Origin: Pusillimonas sp. MFBS29
Lineage (GTDB): Bacteria; Pseudomonadota; Gammaproteobacteria; Burkholderiales; Burkholderiaceae_B
Assembly (NCBI RefSeq): GCF_020687695.1
Contig: NZ_JAJEWL010000005.1
Coordinates: 239,010-303,009, forward strand
Reading direction: 5' to 3'
DNA: 64,000 nt
This document shows positions 35,740 through 44,479 of the stretch, piece by piece (positions within the stretch are counted from its first letter, which is position 1; each line of letters opens with the position of its first letter). The notes under the pieces were generated by a model. It was not told the DNA's origin. It made no database searches and saw nothing but the letters and a program-made list of their open reading frames with translations. The position numbers and the translations under genes were made by a program.

Positions 35740-36165
35740 ATGACATACACCAAGCTTTCCGCTATTGCTTTTGCTTTCTCCACCCTGATCGCCGGCCAGG
35801 CCATGGCTGCCGGCACCGACGCACCGGTCACACGCGATCAGGTCCGTGCCGAACTGGCTGAAGCCGTGCGCACCGGCAACATCGTTACCGGTGAAAGCAG
35901 CGCCCGACTGAACGAACAGTATCCGCAGCTGTATCCTGCTCAGCAAGTGACCACCAGCGCAAGCCGCGCCGAAGTCCGCGCTGAACTGGCTGAAGCCGTG
36001 CATACCGGCAACATCATTACCGGCGAAAGCAGCGCCAAGGAAAACGAAAAATTTCCCCAGCTGTATGCGCACAATGAACAAGACAGCAAGAGCCGCGCCG
36101 AAGTTCGCGCCGAACTGGCTGAAGCCGTTGCCAACGGCCTGCTCTATCGCAACATAGAAGCTTAA
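35740..36165 (+). CDS. Secreted DUF4148 repeat protein
   Basis: The protein has 141 residues. A Sec signal peptide ends in AMA before AGTDAP. The mature part consists of three copies of one unit beginning RAELAEAV, at roughly residues 45, 85 and 128. The first two extend through TGNI-TGESSA and QLY, and the third is short (RAELAEAVANGLLYRN). DUF4148 proteins are small periplasmic proteins abundant in Burkholderiales, usually with one unit; their function is not known. AAAGGA lies 9 bp upstream of the ATG. The gene is ended by a good hairpin (36181-36206). Confidence 0.88.
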   Translation: MTYTKLSAIAFAFSTLIAGQAMAAGTDAPVTRDQVRAELAEAVRTGNIVTGESSARLNEQYPQLYPAQQVTTSASRAEVRAELAEAVHTGNIITGESSAKENEKFPQLYAHNEQDSKSRAEVRAELAEAVANGLLYRNIEA

Positions 36166-36180
36166 GTTGCATCCGCCATT

Positions 36181-36206
36181 ACAGCACCTTCGCAAGAAGG
36201 TGCTGT
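36181..36206 (+). terminator. Hairpin terminator after the DUF4148 gene
   Basis: ACAGCACCTTC (36181-36191) pairs perfectly with GAAGGTGCTGT (36196-36206) around a GCAA tetraloop. The following sequence, CTTG, gives only a weak U tract. It is 15 bp after the DUF4148 stop codon. Confidence 0.7.
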
Positions 36207-36307
36207 CTTGCACCAGCAGCCACTGCATGCGATAGTGAGCCTTGCTGATCGGCACATGCATGCCCTGTTCCCTTCAGCGGTTCCCAATCATATCCAGGGT
36301 AGCTGCC

Positions 36308-37324
36308 ATGCAAACTTCCAACACCTCAGGGGCATCGCCATTGGCACGCCGCCTGCTTGCAATCAGTCTCTGCACACTTTCCATCTCCGGCGCTGCTTTG
36401 TCGCCCAAGACAACTTTCGCGCAAACGCCCGCTCCTTCTGCCCAGCAAGCTCCCGGCTACTACTTCATGCGGCTGGGCGACTTCCAGGTCACCGCCCTGT
36501 ACGACGGTGCGGCATCTCTGCCGGTTGCGCTGCTGCACGGCATCAGCGCAGGTGATATCCAGACCCTGCTTGAAGACATGTTTGTACCCATCAACAAAGA
36601 TGGCGTTCAAACCGCAGTCAATGGCTATCTGATCAATACAGGCAAAGAACTGATACTCGTCGATGCCGGCGCAGCGGCGTGTTTCGGTCCCGCAATGGGC
36701 GGTATACGCAAAAGCCTGAAAGCTGCAGGCTATGAGCCCGCACAGGTCAGCAAGATTTTGCTGACACATTTGCACGCTGATCACGCTTGCGGAATCACCG
36801 ACAACGGCAAAATGGCTTTCCCCAATGCAATGGTCTATGTATCGCAGGATGAAGCTGCCCATTGGCTGAACAAGGAAACCGCAGCCCAGGCGCCCGAACA
36901 GGCCCAGGCCTTTTTCAAGTTTGCCCAAGACTCGGTAGCACCTTATGAATCTGCCAGAAAGCTCAAGCAGTTCGCTGCCGGAGCATCCTTGGCTGACGGC
37001 GTGGTCTCGGTGGCATTGCCTGGCCATACTCCCGGCCATGGCGGTTACATGATCACATCGGGTGACCAGCACCTGTTGGTCTGGGGAGACGTGATTCACA
37101 GCCACGCCGTACAGTTCCCGAACCCACAGGTAACCATAGATTTCGACAGCGACCCGAAACAGGCTGCCGCCACACGTGAAAAAGTCCTGGCACGCGCTGC
37201 CCAGGAAAAACTCTGGATCGCCGGGGCGCATCTTCCCTTTCCCGGCATCGGTCACGTGCGTAAGCAAGACGCTGGTTACCGCTGGATTGCAACCGAGTAC
37301 TCCCCACTGCCCGCCGGCAAATAG
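36308..37324 (+). CDS. Exported MBL-fold metallo-hydrolase
   Basis: The protein has 338 residues. A hydrophobic export signal near residues 12-38 contains ARRLLAISLC and ends before QTPAPSAQQ; two arginines precede the core but there is no full Tat motif. The metallo-beta-lactamase zinc motif is THLHADHACG. Further ligands come from GHTPGHGGY, WGDVIHS (Asp bridging the metals) and AGAHLPFPG. The family includes lactonases, arylsulfatase-like and quorum-quenching enzymes. The substrate cannot be read from the sequence. The start ATG 36308 has AGGG upstream; longer frames to 36242 lack support. It is convergent with the RND outer membrane gene. Confidence 0.87.
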   Translation: MQTSNTSGASPLARRLLAISLCTLSISGAALSPKTTFAQTPAPSAQQAPGYYFMRLGDFQVTALYDGAASLPVALLHGISAGDIQTLLEDMFVPINKDGVQTAVNGYLINTGKELILVDAGAAACFGPAMGGIRKSLKAAGYEPAQVSKILLTHLHADHACGITDNGKMAFPNAMVYVSQDEAAHWLNKETAAQAPEQAQAFFKFAQDSVAPYESARKLKQFAAGASLADGVVSVALPGHTPGHGGYMITSGDQHLLVWGDVIHSHAVQFPNPQVTIDFDSDPKQAAATREKVLARAAQEKLWIAGAHLPFPGIGHVRKQDAGYRWIATEYSPLPAGK

Positions 37325-37330
37325 CAAGTC

Positions 37331-37355
37331 GGGCACCAGCACTTTGCCGGTGCCC
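37331..37355. terminator. Possible bidirectional terminator between MBL hydrolase and efflux operon
   Basis: GGGCACC (37331-37337) and GGTGCCC (37349-37355) are complementary across an 11-nt loop, in the 38-bp gap between two convergent genes. The T tract is weak on either side. Confidence 0.4.
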
Positions 37356-37362
37356 TTGCCAC

Positions 37363-38844
37363 CTATAGCTCCGACCGGCTGGCAAGCTGTTGTTCCGCCT
37401 CCCAGCCGCCGCCTATTGCACGGATCAGCGCCACGGCTGTCTGTGCCCGCTCGCCGTCCAGCGCGACCGACGCCCGCTGCTGCACCAATACCTGACGATC
37501 GGCATCGATCACGTCCAGATAGCTGACCGACCCTTCTCGATACTGGATCTGCGACAACTCGGCCGCGCGTGAGGCTTGCAGAACCGCTTCATCCTGTACC
37601 TGTGTCTGGTCCTTGAGTATGCGCAAGCCGGACAAGCCGTCCTCGACTTCACGAAATGCCTGCAGCACGGTCTGGCGATAGGTGGCAACATCTTCTTCGT
37701 AGACTGCCTTCGCCTTTTCCAGACCCGCTTCGCGACGGCCACCATCAAAGATAGGCAACGTCAGCACCGTACCGACCAAGGGGCCAAGCAGGAATGTCCG
37801 GCTCGACCATTCAAGCAAATTGCCCAGCTCTGAAGACTCATAGCCAAAAGCGCCGGTCAATGTAAGTCGCGGGAAGAAGGCCGCTTTCGCCACCCCCACG
37901 CGGGCGTTGGCAGCTGCCATGGCCCTTTCGGCGGCAGCAATATCGGGGCGTCGCTCCAGCAAGGAAGACGGCAGCCCGGCCGGAATATCCACCGGCATAC
38001 GCTCCAAAGGATTGGGCGCCAGGGAAAACTGCGCCGGGGTCTTGCCCAACAGGGTTGCCAGCGCATGCTCGGCCACGGCCCGTTCACGCTCTATGCCCAA
38101 AGCCTGTGAACTGGCAGATGACAAAGCCGCCTTTGCCCGCGCAAGATCCAGCTCACTGATTTCACCTTCGTCATAACGACCCTGGACCAGTTCCAGCGTT
38201 TTGCCGCGCAACTCGACCGTACGCCTGTACAGATCCTGCTCCGCATCAAGACGACGGATACGGAAGTACGCCTGTGCCACATCGGCTTGCAAGGCAAGTC
38301 GAACTGACTGAAACAGCGCAACACTTTGCTCGGCATCGGCTGTTGATGCATCCACGTTCGAAGCGATCCGGCCAAACAGGTCTGCCTCGTAGGAGATGCC
38401 GGCCTGCGCCCGCCACAATGTTTGCGGCGAATTAGCCGCATCATCAGGCAAGCCTTGGGCAGCGTTGGACTGGCGCTGACGCATGGGTCCGAATCCAGCA
38501 TCCAGCGACGGAAAGAGGCCGGATTCGGCATTCCGGCGCAAAGCTCTGGATTGCTTCACGCGCGCTGCCGCGACCCTGAGATCCTGGTTGGCCAACATGG
38601 CCTGTGATTCCAGTTTATCCAGGACGGGGTCCTTGAAGATTGCCCACCAGTCGCCTCGCGCCAACGCCTCGGCAGGCTGCGCCAGTTTCCACTGTCTGGC
38701 GGCTTCGGGCGACAGCGATGCTTCTTTGTAGGTATCGGGCACATCGACCTCGGGCCGCTGATAATCTGGTCCCACTGCGCATCCAGCCAGGAACAGGGCC
38801 ATGGCCAAACTGGTAAGGCTCAAACGTAATCGTTTCATAATCAT
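37363..38844 (-). CDS. RND efflux outer membrane lipoprotein (NodT/OprM family)
   Basis: The protein has 493 residues. A lipoprotein signal ends in LAGC, directly followed by AVGPDYQRPEVDVP, the standard N-terminus of OprM-type channels. Two repeats of about 200 residues with TolC-like coiled-coil helices follow. It forms the trimeric exit duct of the pump encoded just upstream. The gene begins 4 bp after the stop of the RND permease gene; the ATG two codons later (38838) is an equally good start. The last gene of the operon converges with the MBL hydrolase. Confidence 0.93.
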   Translation of the reverse strand: MIMKRLRLSLTSLAMALFLAGCAVGPDYQRPEVDVPDTYKEASLSPEAARQWKLAQPAEALARGDWWAIFKDPVLDKLESQAMLANQDLRVAAARVKQSRALRRNAESGLFPSLDAGFGPMRQRQSNAAQGLPDDAANSPQTLWRAQAGISYEADLFGRIASNVDASTADAEQSVALFQSVRLALQADVAQAYFRIRRLDAEQDLYRRTVELRGKTLELVQGRYDEGEISELDLARAKAALSSASSQALGIERERAVAEHALATLLGKTPAQFSLAPNPLERMPVDIPAGLPSSLLERRPDIAAAERAMAAANARVGVAKAAFFPRLTLTGAFGYESSELGNLLEWSSRTFLLGPLVGTVLTLPIFDGGRREAGLEKAKAVYEEDVATYRQTVLQAFREVEDGLSGLRILKDQTQVQDEAVLQASRAAELSQIQYREGSVSYLDVIDADRQVLVQQRASVALDGERAQTAVALIRAIGGGWEAEQQLASRSEL

Positions 38845-38848
38845 TCCA

Positions 38849-41800
38849 TTATTCTTGAGTCGCTATGACCGGCGCCTCGTGCGTGCCGGCCGCTTTCAGC
38901 GGTGCGCGCTGCAGGCTGCGCAGCACCACATAGAAAACCGGGGTCAGGAACAGCCCGAACAGCGTCACACCCAACATGCCGAAGAACACGGCCACACCCA
39001 TGGCCTGGCGCATCTCGGAGCCGGCGCCGGTGGCGATAACCAAAGGCACCACGCCCATGATGAAAGCAATCGACGTCATCAGGATGGGACGCAGGCGCAA
39101 GCGGCTGGCTTCGGTGGCAGCCTTGATAATGCTCATACCCTGCAACTCCAGTTCACGGGCAAACTCCACGATAAGAATGGCGTTCTTGCACGCCAGGCCC
39201 ACCAGCACCATCAGGCCGATCTGCGTAAAGATATTGTTGTCCCCGCCAGTCAGCCAGACACCTGTCAGGGCGGCCAGAATACTCATGGGAACGATCAGGA
39301 TCACTGCCAGCGGCAGCGTCAGGCTTTCATATAGCGCGGCCAGCACCAGAAAAACCAGCAGCACACTGATGGGAAACACCCACACGCCCGCATTGCCGGC
39401 CAGAATCTGCTGGTAGGTCAGATCCGTCCATTCAAACTTCACGCCACGCGGCATGACTTCTTGCGCGATGCGTTCGGCGGCAGCCTGGGCCTGGTCAGAT
39501 GAATACCCGGGCGCCGGTCCGCTGTTGATGTCGGCTGCCGTGTAGCCGTTGTAGCGCACAACCATTTCCGGGCCGAAACTGGGCGATACCGAGGCCACCG
39601 CCGACAAGGGCACCATGCGGCCATTACTGCTGCGCGTTTCAAGCTGAAGGATATCTTCCGGATGTGCACGGAACTGTGCATCGGCCTGCGCCCTTACCTG
39701 ATATACGCGTCCGAAGCGGTTGAAGTCATTGACGTACAGCGAGCCCAGATATATCTGCATGGTGTCGAACACGTCGTCAACGGGAATACCCAGTTGCTTG
39801 GCCTTGACACGATCCAGCGCCACATCGAGCTGTGGCACGTTGATCTGATAGCTGGAAAAAGCAGGGCCCAGCTCAGGCGCTTCTGCCGCCTTGGCCAGAA
39901 ATTGCTTGGTCACCGCATCCATCTGCTCGTAGCCCAGCGCTGCGCGATCTTCCAGCTGCAGCTTGAATCCACCGACAGTACCCAGGCCCATGATGGGCGG
40001 CGGCGGGAACACGGCAATGAACGAATCCTTGATTGCTCCATACTGCTTGCCAAGTGCAGCCGCAATATTGCTGGCTGACAGCATCTCGTCCTTCCTCTGC
40101 TCAAAGGGATCAAGCGTCACAAAGACGATGCCGGCACTTGAACTATTGGTAAAACCATTAATCGACAACCCTGGAAAAGCAATGGCGCTTTCCACGCCCG
40201 GCTGCTTCAACGCGATATCGGACATCTTGCGTATGACATCCTCGGTGCGATCGAGCGAGGCGCCGCTGGGCAACTGAGCAAAACTGATCAGATATTGCTT
40301 GTCCTGTGCAGGAACGAAGCCACCCGGCACAACATAGGAAATGCCTGCTGTCAGCGCCACCAGCAACACATACACACCCAGTGTCGAGGCCTTGCGCCCT
40401 ATGGTGCCTGCAACGCCTGTGGCGTAGTGATCAGACGAGCGCTTGAAGAACCGGTTGAAGCGGTCGAAAAATCCGCCCAGGTAGCGGTTCATGACCCGGG
40501 TCAGCCAATCCGGCTTCTCGTCATGCCCTTTTAACAGCAGCGCAGCCAGTGCAGGTGACAGTGTCAGGGAGTTGATCGCAGAGATGACGGTCGAGATGGC
40601 AATCGTCATGGCAAACTGCTTGAAGAACTGACCGCTCAGTCCGGTCATGAACGCCAGGGGCACAAACACAGCCACCAGCGTCAGCGCAATCGCAATAATC
40701 GGGCCGCTGACTTCACGCATGGCCCGGTAAGTGGCATCGCGCGGCGACAAGCCGGCAGCGATATTGCGCTCTACGTTCTCGACCACGACAATGGCATCGT
40801 CGACCACAATACCTATGGCCAGCACCAGACCAAAGAGCGATAGCGCGTTGATCGTATAGCCGAACGCCAGCAACAGCGAGAAAGTCCCGATAATGGACAC
40901 CGGCACGGCCAGCAAAGGAATTATGGACGCTCGCCAGGTCTGCAGAAAGACGATCACCACCAGCACCACCAGTGCTATGGCTTCCAGCAAGGTCATCACG
41001 ACCGCCTTAATGCTGGATCGCACGAACTGCGTGGGATCATACATAATGCGGCTTTCCAATGATGCAGGAAAGTCGGCCGACAGCTCGTCCATGACCGCGC
41101 GCACCTGGTCCGAGATCTCCAGCGCATTCGAGCCGGGTGACTGCATGATGGCAATACCCACCGCCGGTTGATTATCCAGCAGCGCACGCAGGCCGTACTG
41201 CGCGGCGCCCAACTCGATGCGGGCGACGTCACCCAGCCGCGTGACCCCGCCATCGGCGGATGTCTTCAGAATAATATCGGCGAACTGGTCTTTGGTCTGC
41301 AATCGCCCTTGTGCATTGACCGACAACTGCAGGGCCACGTCGGAAGTCGTCGGCGAAGCACCGATCACCCCCGCCGCCACCTGTACGTTCTGCTCCCTGA
41401 TGGCCGCAACCGCATCCGTTGCAGTCAGGTTGCGTTGCGCCATCTTGCCGGGATCCAGCCAGATCCGCATGGAATAATCCCCTGCACCCCAGACCTGCAC
41501 TTCACCCACCCCCTGGATGCGCGCAAGCCTGTCCTTCACATTCAGAACCGCATAATTGCGCAGATAGGTCGTGTCGTAGCGCTGATCGGGTGAAATCAGA
41601 TGCACCACCATGGTCAGCGTCGGGGATGATTTGGTGGTCGTTACGCCCAGCCGCTGCACTTCTTCAGGCAAACGCGGCAACGCCTGGGTCACCCGGTTCT
41701 GCACCAGTTGCTGGGCCTTGTCCGGGTCGACACCCAGATGGAAATTCACGGTAACGACCAGATTGCCGTCGCTATTGGCCTGCGACTGCATGTACATCAT

Positions 41801-42028
41801 GTCTTCCACACCGTTGATGGACTCTTCAAGCGGAGCGGCAACCGTCTCGGCCAGCACCTTGGGGTTGGCGCCCGGGAATTGAGCCCGCACCACCACGGAC
41901 GGCGGCACCACCTCGGGGTACTCCGATATGGGCAGCTGGAACATGGCCAGGCCACCGGCCAGCAAGATAAGGACGGAAAGTACGCCCGCAAAAATCGGGC
42001 GATCGATAAAGAATTTGGAAATATTCAT
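38849..42028 (-). CDS. RND multidrug efflux permease (MexF/AcrB type, HAE1)
   Basis: The inner membrane pump has 1059 residues and is driven by the proton gradient. The N-terminus, RPIFAGVLSVLILLAGG and QLPISEYPEVVPPSV, and the segment ATDAVAAIREQNVQVAAG are those of the HAE1 family. FGLVLAIGIVVDDAIVVVENVERN carries the two membrane Asp residues of proton relay. The LGVDPDKAQQLVQNRV and SPDQRYDTTYLRNYAVLNV segments look closest to MexF (chloramphenicol, quinolone and oxidised-metabolite exporters). Substrates here are unproven. The order adaptor, pump, outer membrane channel is complete. Confidence 0.95.
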   Translation of the reverse strand: MNISKFFIDRPIFAGVLSVLILLAGGLAMFQLPISEYPEVVPPSVVVRAQFPGANPKVLAETVAAPLEESINGVEDMMYMQSQANSDGNLVVTVNFHLGVDPDKAQQLVQNRVTQALPRLPEEVQRLGVTTTKSSPTLTMVVHLISPDQRYDTTYLRNYAVLNVKDRLARIQGVGEVQVWGAGDYSMRIWLDPGKMAQRNLTATDAVAAIREQNVQVAAGVIGASPTTSDVALQLSVNAQGRLQTKDQFADIILKTSADGGVTRLGDVARIELGAAQYGLRALLDNQPAVGIAIMQSPGSNALEISDQVRAVMDELSADFPASLESRIMYDPTQFVRSSIKAVVMTLLEAIALVVLVVIVFLQTWRASIIPLLAVPVSIIGTFSLLLAFGYTINALSLFGLVLAIGIVVDDAIVVVENVERNIAAGLSPRDATYRAMREVSGPIIAIALTLVAVFVPLAFMTGLSGQFFKQFAMTIAISTVISAINSLTLSPALAALLLKGHDEKPDWLTRVMNRYLGGFFDRFNRFFKRSSDHYATGVAGTIGRKASTLGVYVLLVALTAGISYVVPGGFVPAQDKQYLISFAQLPSGASLDRTEDVIRKMSDIALKQPGVESAIAFPGLSINGFTNSSSAGIVFVTLDPFEQRKDEMLSASNIAAALGKQYGAIKDSFIAVFPPPPIMGLGTVGGFKLQLEDRAALGYEQMDAVTKQFLAKAAEAPELGPAFSSYQINVPQLDVALDRVKAKQLGIPVDDVFDTMQIYLGSLYVNDFNRFGRVYQVRAQADAQFRAHPEDILQLETRSSNGRMVPLSAVASVSPSFGPEMVVRYNGYTAADINSGPAPGYSSDQAQAAAERIAQEVMPRGVKFEWTDLTYQQILAGNAGVWVFPISVLLVFLVLAALYESLTLPLAVILIVPMSILAALTGVWLTGGDNNIFTQIGLMVLVGLACKNAILIVEFARELELQGMSIIKAATEASRLRLRPILMTSIAFIMGVVPLVIATGAGSEMRQAMGVAVFFGMLGVTLFGLFLTPVFYVVLRSLQRAPLKAAGTHEAPVIATQE

Positions 42029-42040
42029 GGTGGGTCCAGA

Positions 42041-43264
42041 TCAGGAAGCCGCTTTGTTTTTGTCAGCAGGTGCCGCTACATCCGCGGGGCTGGCCGCAGC
42101 CAGTCGCTCTTCGCTTTGGGCCAGCCCCGTTTGCGGCGTTACGGCATCGCCAGGCCGTATTCTTTGCAAGCCGTTGACGACGATGCGCTCGCCCGGAGCA
42201 AGTCCGGCTTCGACCACACGCAAACCTTCCCGAAGCGCCCCCAGCCGGACTTCCCGATAGGCTGTGTTGTTCTGCTCATCGACAACCACCACGAACCGTT
42301 TGTCCTGATCCGTGCCGATGGCCGTTTCTTCGACCAGCACTGCGGGCCTCGGTGCGCCGCCATCCAGCCGGATGCGCGCGTATAGCCCGGGCACCAGGCT
42401 GCCATCTTCGTTATCGAACACTGCACGCACCCGTATTGTTCCCGATGAGATGTCCAGCCTGTTATCAACTGATGCGACCTTGCCATGCCGCGGAAAGCCT
42501 TGTTCATTGCTCAAACCCATGGATACCGATGCCTGCCCGTTTGGCCTGCTTTGAGCCGGATTCACGAATGACAGAAAGCTTTGTTCGTCCACCTCGAACG
42601 AGGCATACATTTTGTCGACCGACACCAGGGTCGTGAGGGGCGGTGCTGCAGTTCCGGCGGCAACGATATTGCCCTCCGTAACTTCGGCGCGTGACACCCG
42701 ACCCGAAACCGGCGCCACAATTTGCGTGTGCTCCAGGTCGAGTTCGGCCGAAGCCAGCGCCGCCTGGGCCGCCAGGGCTTCAGCTGCTGCGACTTGCGAT
42801 GCATTACGCTTCTGCTCGAAATCCCGCCTGGCAATCGCATTCTTTTCCAGCAAGCGCCTTGCACGCGCAAGGTCGGTACTCGCATAGGCCTTGCGTGCCT
42901 TGGCCGCAGCCAGCTCGGCGCGCGCCCGGTCTACCGTTGCCTGGTAAGGCCGGGGATCAACGGTGAAAAGCACATCGCCAGCCTGAACCAGGCTGCCATC
43001 CTGGAAGTGCACCTGTGTGATGGTGCCCGATACCAGGGGCCGTATCTGCACCCGCTCCACAGCCTCGAGACGGCCCGAATATTCACGCCAGTCGGTGATG
43101 TTGCGGCTGCTGACCTGTGCAACATCGACCGCCACCGCCGGGCTGGGCGGTGGTGTGAGTGCCGCAACGGCATCTCCGGTTTGCAGATGGAACCACGCGG
43201 CGCCCCCGCCCAGCACGACAACGGCGACCACCACCAGCGCGTATGGTTTGCGCAATAAAGACAT
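42041..43264 (-). CDS. RND efflux periplasmic adaptor (MexE/AcrA type)
   Basis: The membrane fusion protein has 407 residues and bridges the pump and the outer channel. A signal or anchor helix lies at about 8-26 (ALVVVAVVVLGGGAAWF). There is no lipobox Cys, so it is anchored by the helix, unlike AcrA. The lipoyl halves are VQIRPLVSGTITQVHFQDGSLVQAGDVLF and IVAPVSGRVSRAEVTEGN. Between them lies a helical hairpin rich in Ala and Arg, then beta-barrel and membrane-proximal domains. It is the first gene of the efflux operon and divergent from the LysR gene. Confidence 0.93.
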   Translation of the reverse strand: MSLLRKPYALVVVAVVVLGGGAAWFHLQTGDAVAALTPPPSPAVAVDVAQVSSRNITDWREYSGRLEAVERVQIRPLVSGTITQVHFQDGSLVQAGDVLFTVDPRPYQATVDRARAELAAAKARKAYASTDLARARRLLEKNAIARRDFEQKRNASQVAAAEALAAQAALASAELDLEHTQIVAPVSGRVSRAEVTEGNIVAAGTAAPPLTTLVSVDKMYASFEVDEQSFLSFVNPAQSRPNGQASVSMGLSNEQGFPRHGKVASVDNRLDISSGTIRVRAVFDNEDGSLVPGLYARIRLDGGAPRPAVLVEETAIGTDQDKRFVVVVDEQNNTAYREVRLGALREGLRVVEAGLAPGERIVVNGLQRIRPGDAVTPQTGLAQSEERLAAASPADVAAPADKNKAAS

Positions 43265-43301
43265 GACGAAATCCTTTGACTGAAGAGATCGGGAAACTTT
43301 T

Positions 43302-43313
43302 GCAATTGATTGC
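43302..43313. promoter_or_regulatory. Inverted repeat in the efflux/LysR divergent region
   Basis: GCAAT-TG-ATTGC, a perfect repeat flanked by T and A, lies 38 bp before the adaptor gene start and has the T-N11-A character of LysR-family sites. A second repeat lies 76 bp away at 43389-43403. Confidence 0.4.
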
Positions 43314-43388
43314 TATCCGCGATCAAGAAGAGGATGTATTATTTATTTTTTGGAAAAACAGTTAAATACTTATTTTTCGCTATCACTA

Positions 43389-43403
43389 TTCGTCTCAAAC
43401 GAA
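43389..43403. promoter_or_regulatory. Inverted repeat upstream of the LysR gene
   Basis: TTCGT-CTCAA-ACGAA has perfect 5-bp arms, 16 bp before the LysR start codon, where it could serve autorepression. The surrounding 60 bp are markedly AT-rich. Confidence 0.4.
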
Positions 43404-43419
43404 CAATCTGGAGTGCAGT

Positions 43420-44442
43420 ATGGATAGATTCCAGGCCATGCAAGTCTTTACCCGCGTCGTCGACGCCAACAGTTTCACGCTGGCTGCCGACTCTCTGGGC
43501 TTACCCCGCTCAACCGTGACGACAACTATTCAGAGCCTGGAGCGAAGCCTGAAGCTACGGCTGCTGAACCGCACGACGCGCCGCCTTAGCCTGACCCCGG
43601 ATGGCGCTGCCTATTACGAGCGTTGCGCACAAATATTGGCCGACATCGAAGATATGGACGCATCTTTCCGGGACGTAACCCGGGGCCCAAGCGGACGCCT
43701 GCGCATAGACACGCCACCGTCAATAGGCCGCCTGATCCTTGTTCCGGCTCTGTGCGATTTTCATACGCGCTATCCCGACATTGAATTGGCTATCGGCATG
43801 GGCGACAGAGCCGTCGATATGGTGCGCGATGCCGTCGACTGCGCGATACGCGTGGGCGAGCTGGAAGACTCCAGCATGGTTGCACGCCGTATCGGCACGT
43901 TCGAGGGCATCACCTGTGCATCCCCCGCGTATCTCGAGCGTTACGGTGAACCGCAGAACATTGAGGATCTGGCCAACCACCACGCCGTTCATTATTTTTC
44001 AGCTCGTACAGGGCGTGTCATAGACTGGTCTTTCATGGTCGATGGCAAGCCGCGCGAGATACAGGTCAACGGCAGCGTATCGGTCAACGATGCCGAGGCC
44101 TATGTGCAATGCGGCGTCAACGGCTTTGGCCTGATCCAGCCATCCCGCTATATGGTGGCGCCGCTGCTGGCGTCCGGCCAGTTGCGCGAGATCCTGACGG
44201 AATGGACGCCACCGCCCCAACCCATTTCAGTGGTCTATTTGCACAACCGGCATTTGTCACCCAAGGTACGGGTTTTCGTGGATTGGGTCAGTGAGCTGTT
44301 CCAGCAGTGCGCACTGATGGCCGGCTGCAAGTACAAGGACCTGATAGACCATGAATGCACTTTTGCCGGCAAGAAAAAGCCTCAGGCAACCATAGTGGAT
44401 CACCTGAAGCTCGAAGAAACGCTGGAAGAAAGTGTTTTTTAG
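43420..44442 (+). CDS. LysR-family regulator divergent from the efflux operon
   Basis: The protein has 340 residues. The HTH starts at residue 4 (FQAMQVFTRVVDANSFTLAA) with RSTVTTTIQSLERSLKLRLLNRTTRRLSLT. The effector domain follows. A C-terminal tail of about 40 residues beyond the usual end is rich in charged residues (KYKDLIDHECTFAGKKK). Position and orientation make it the likely regulator of the RND pump, in the manner of MexT for mexEF-oprN. GGAG stands 8 bp before ATG 43420. It converges on the Bug protein gene. Confidence 0.9.
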   Translation: MDRFQAMQVFTRVVDANSFTLAADSLGLPRSTVTTTIQSLERSLKLRLLNRTTRRLSLTPDGAAYYERCAQILADIEDMDASFRDVTRGPSGRLRIDTPPSIGRLILVPALCDFHTRYPDIELAIGMGDRAVDMVRDAVDCAIRVGELEDSSMVARRIGTFEGITCASPAYLERYGEPQNIEDLANHHAVHYFSARTGRVIDWSFMVDGKPREIQVNGSVSVNDAEAYVQCGVNGFGLIQPSRYMVAPLLASGQLREILTEWTPPPQPISVVYLHNRHLSPKVRVFVDWVSELFQQCALMAGCKYKDLIDHECTFAGKKKPQATIVDHLKLEETLEESVF

Positions 44443-44479
44443 GAGTAAGGCCGGTGGCGTTCAAGCCACCTGTGCCTGT

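Noticed and set aside
36326..37342. Minus-strand frame of 338 codons opposite the MBL hydrolase
   Set aside because: The plus strand carries the full zinc-binding motif set and a signal peptide; the minus frame has no recognisable features.
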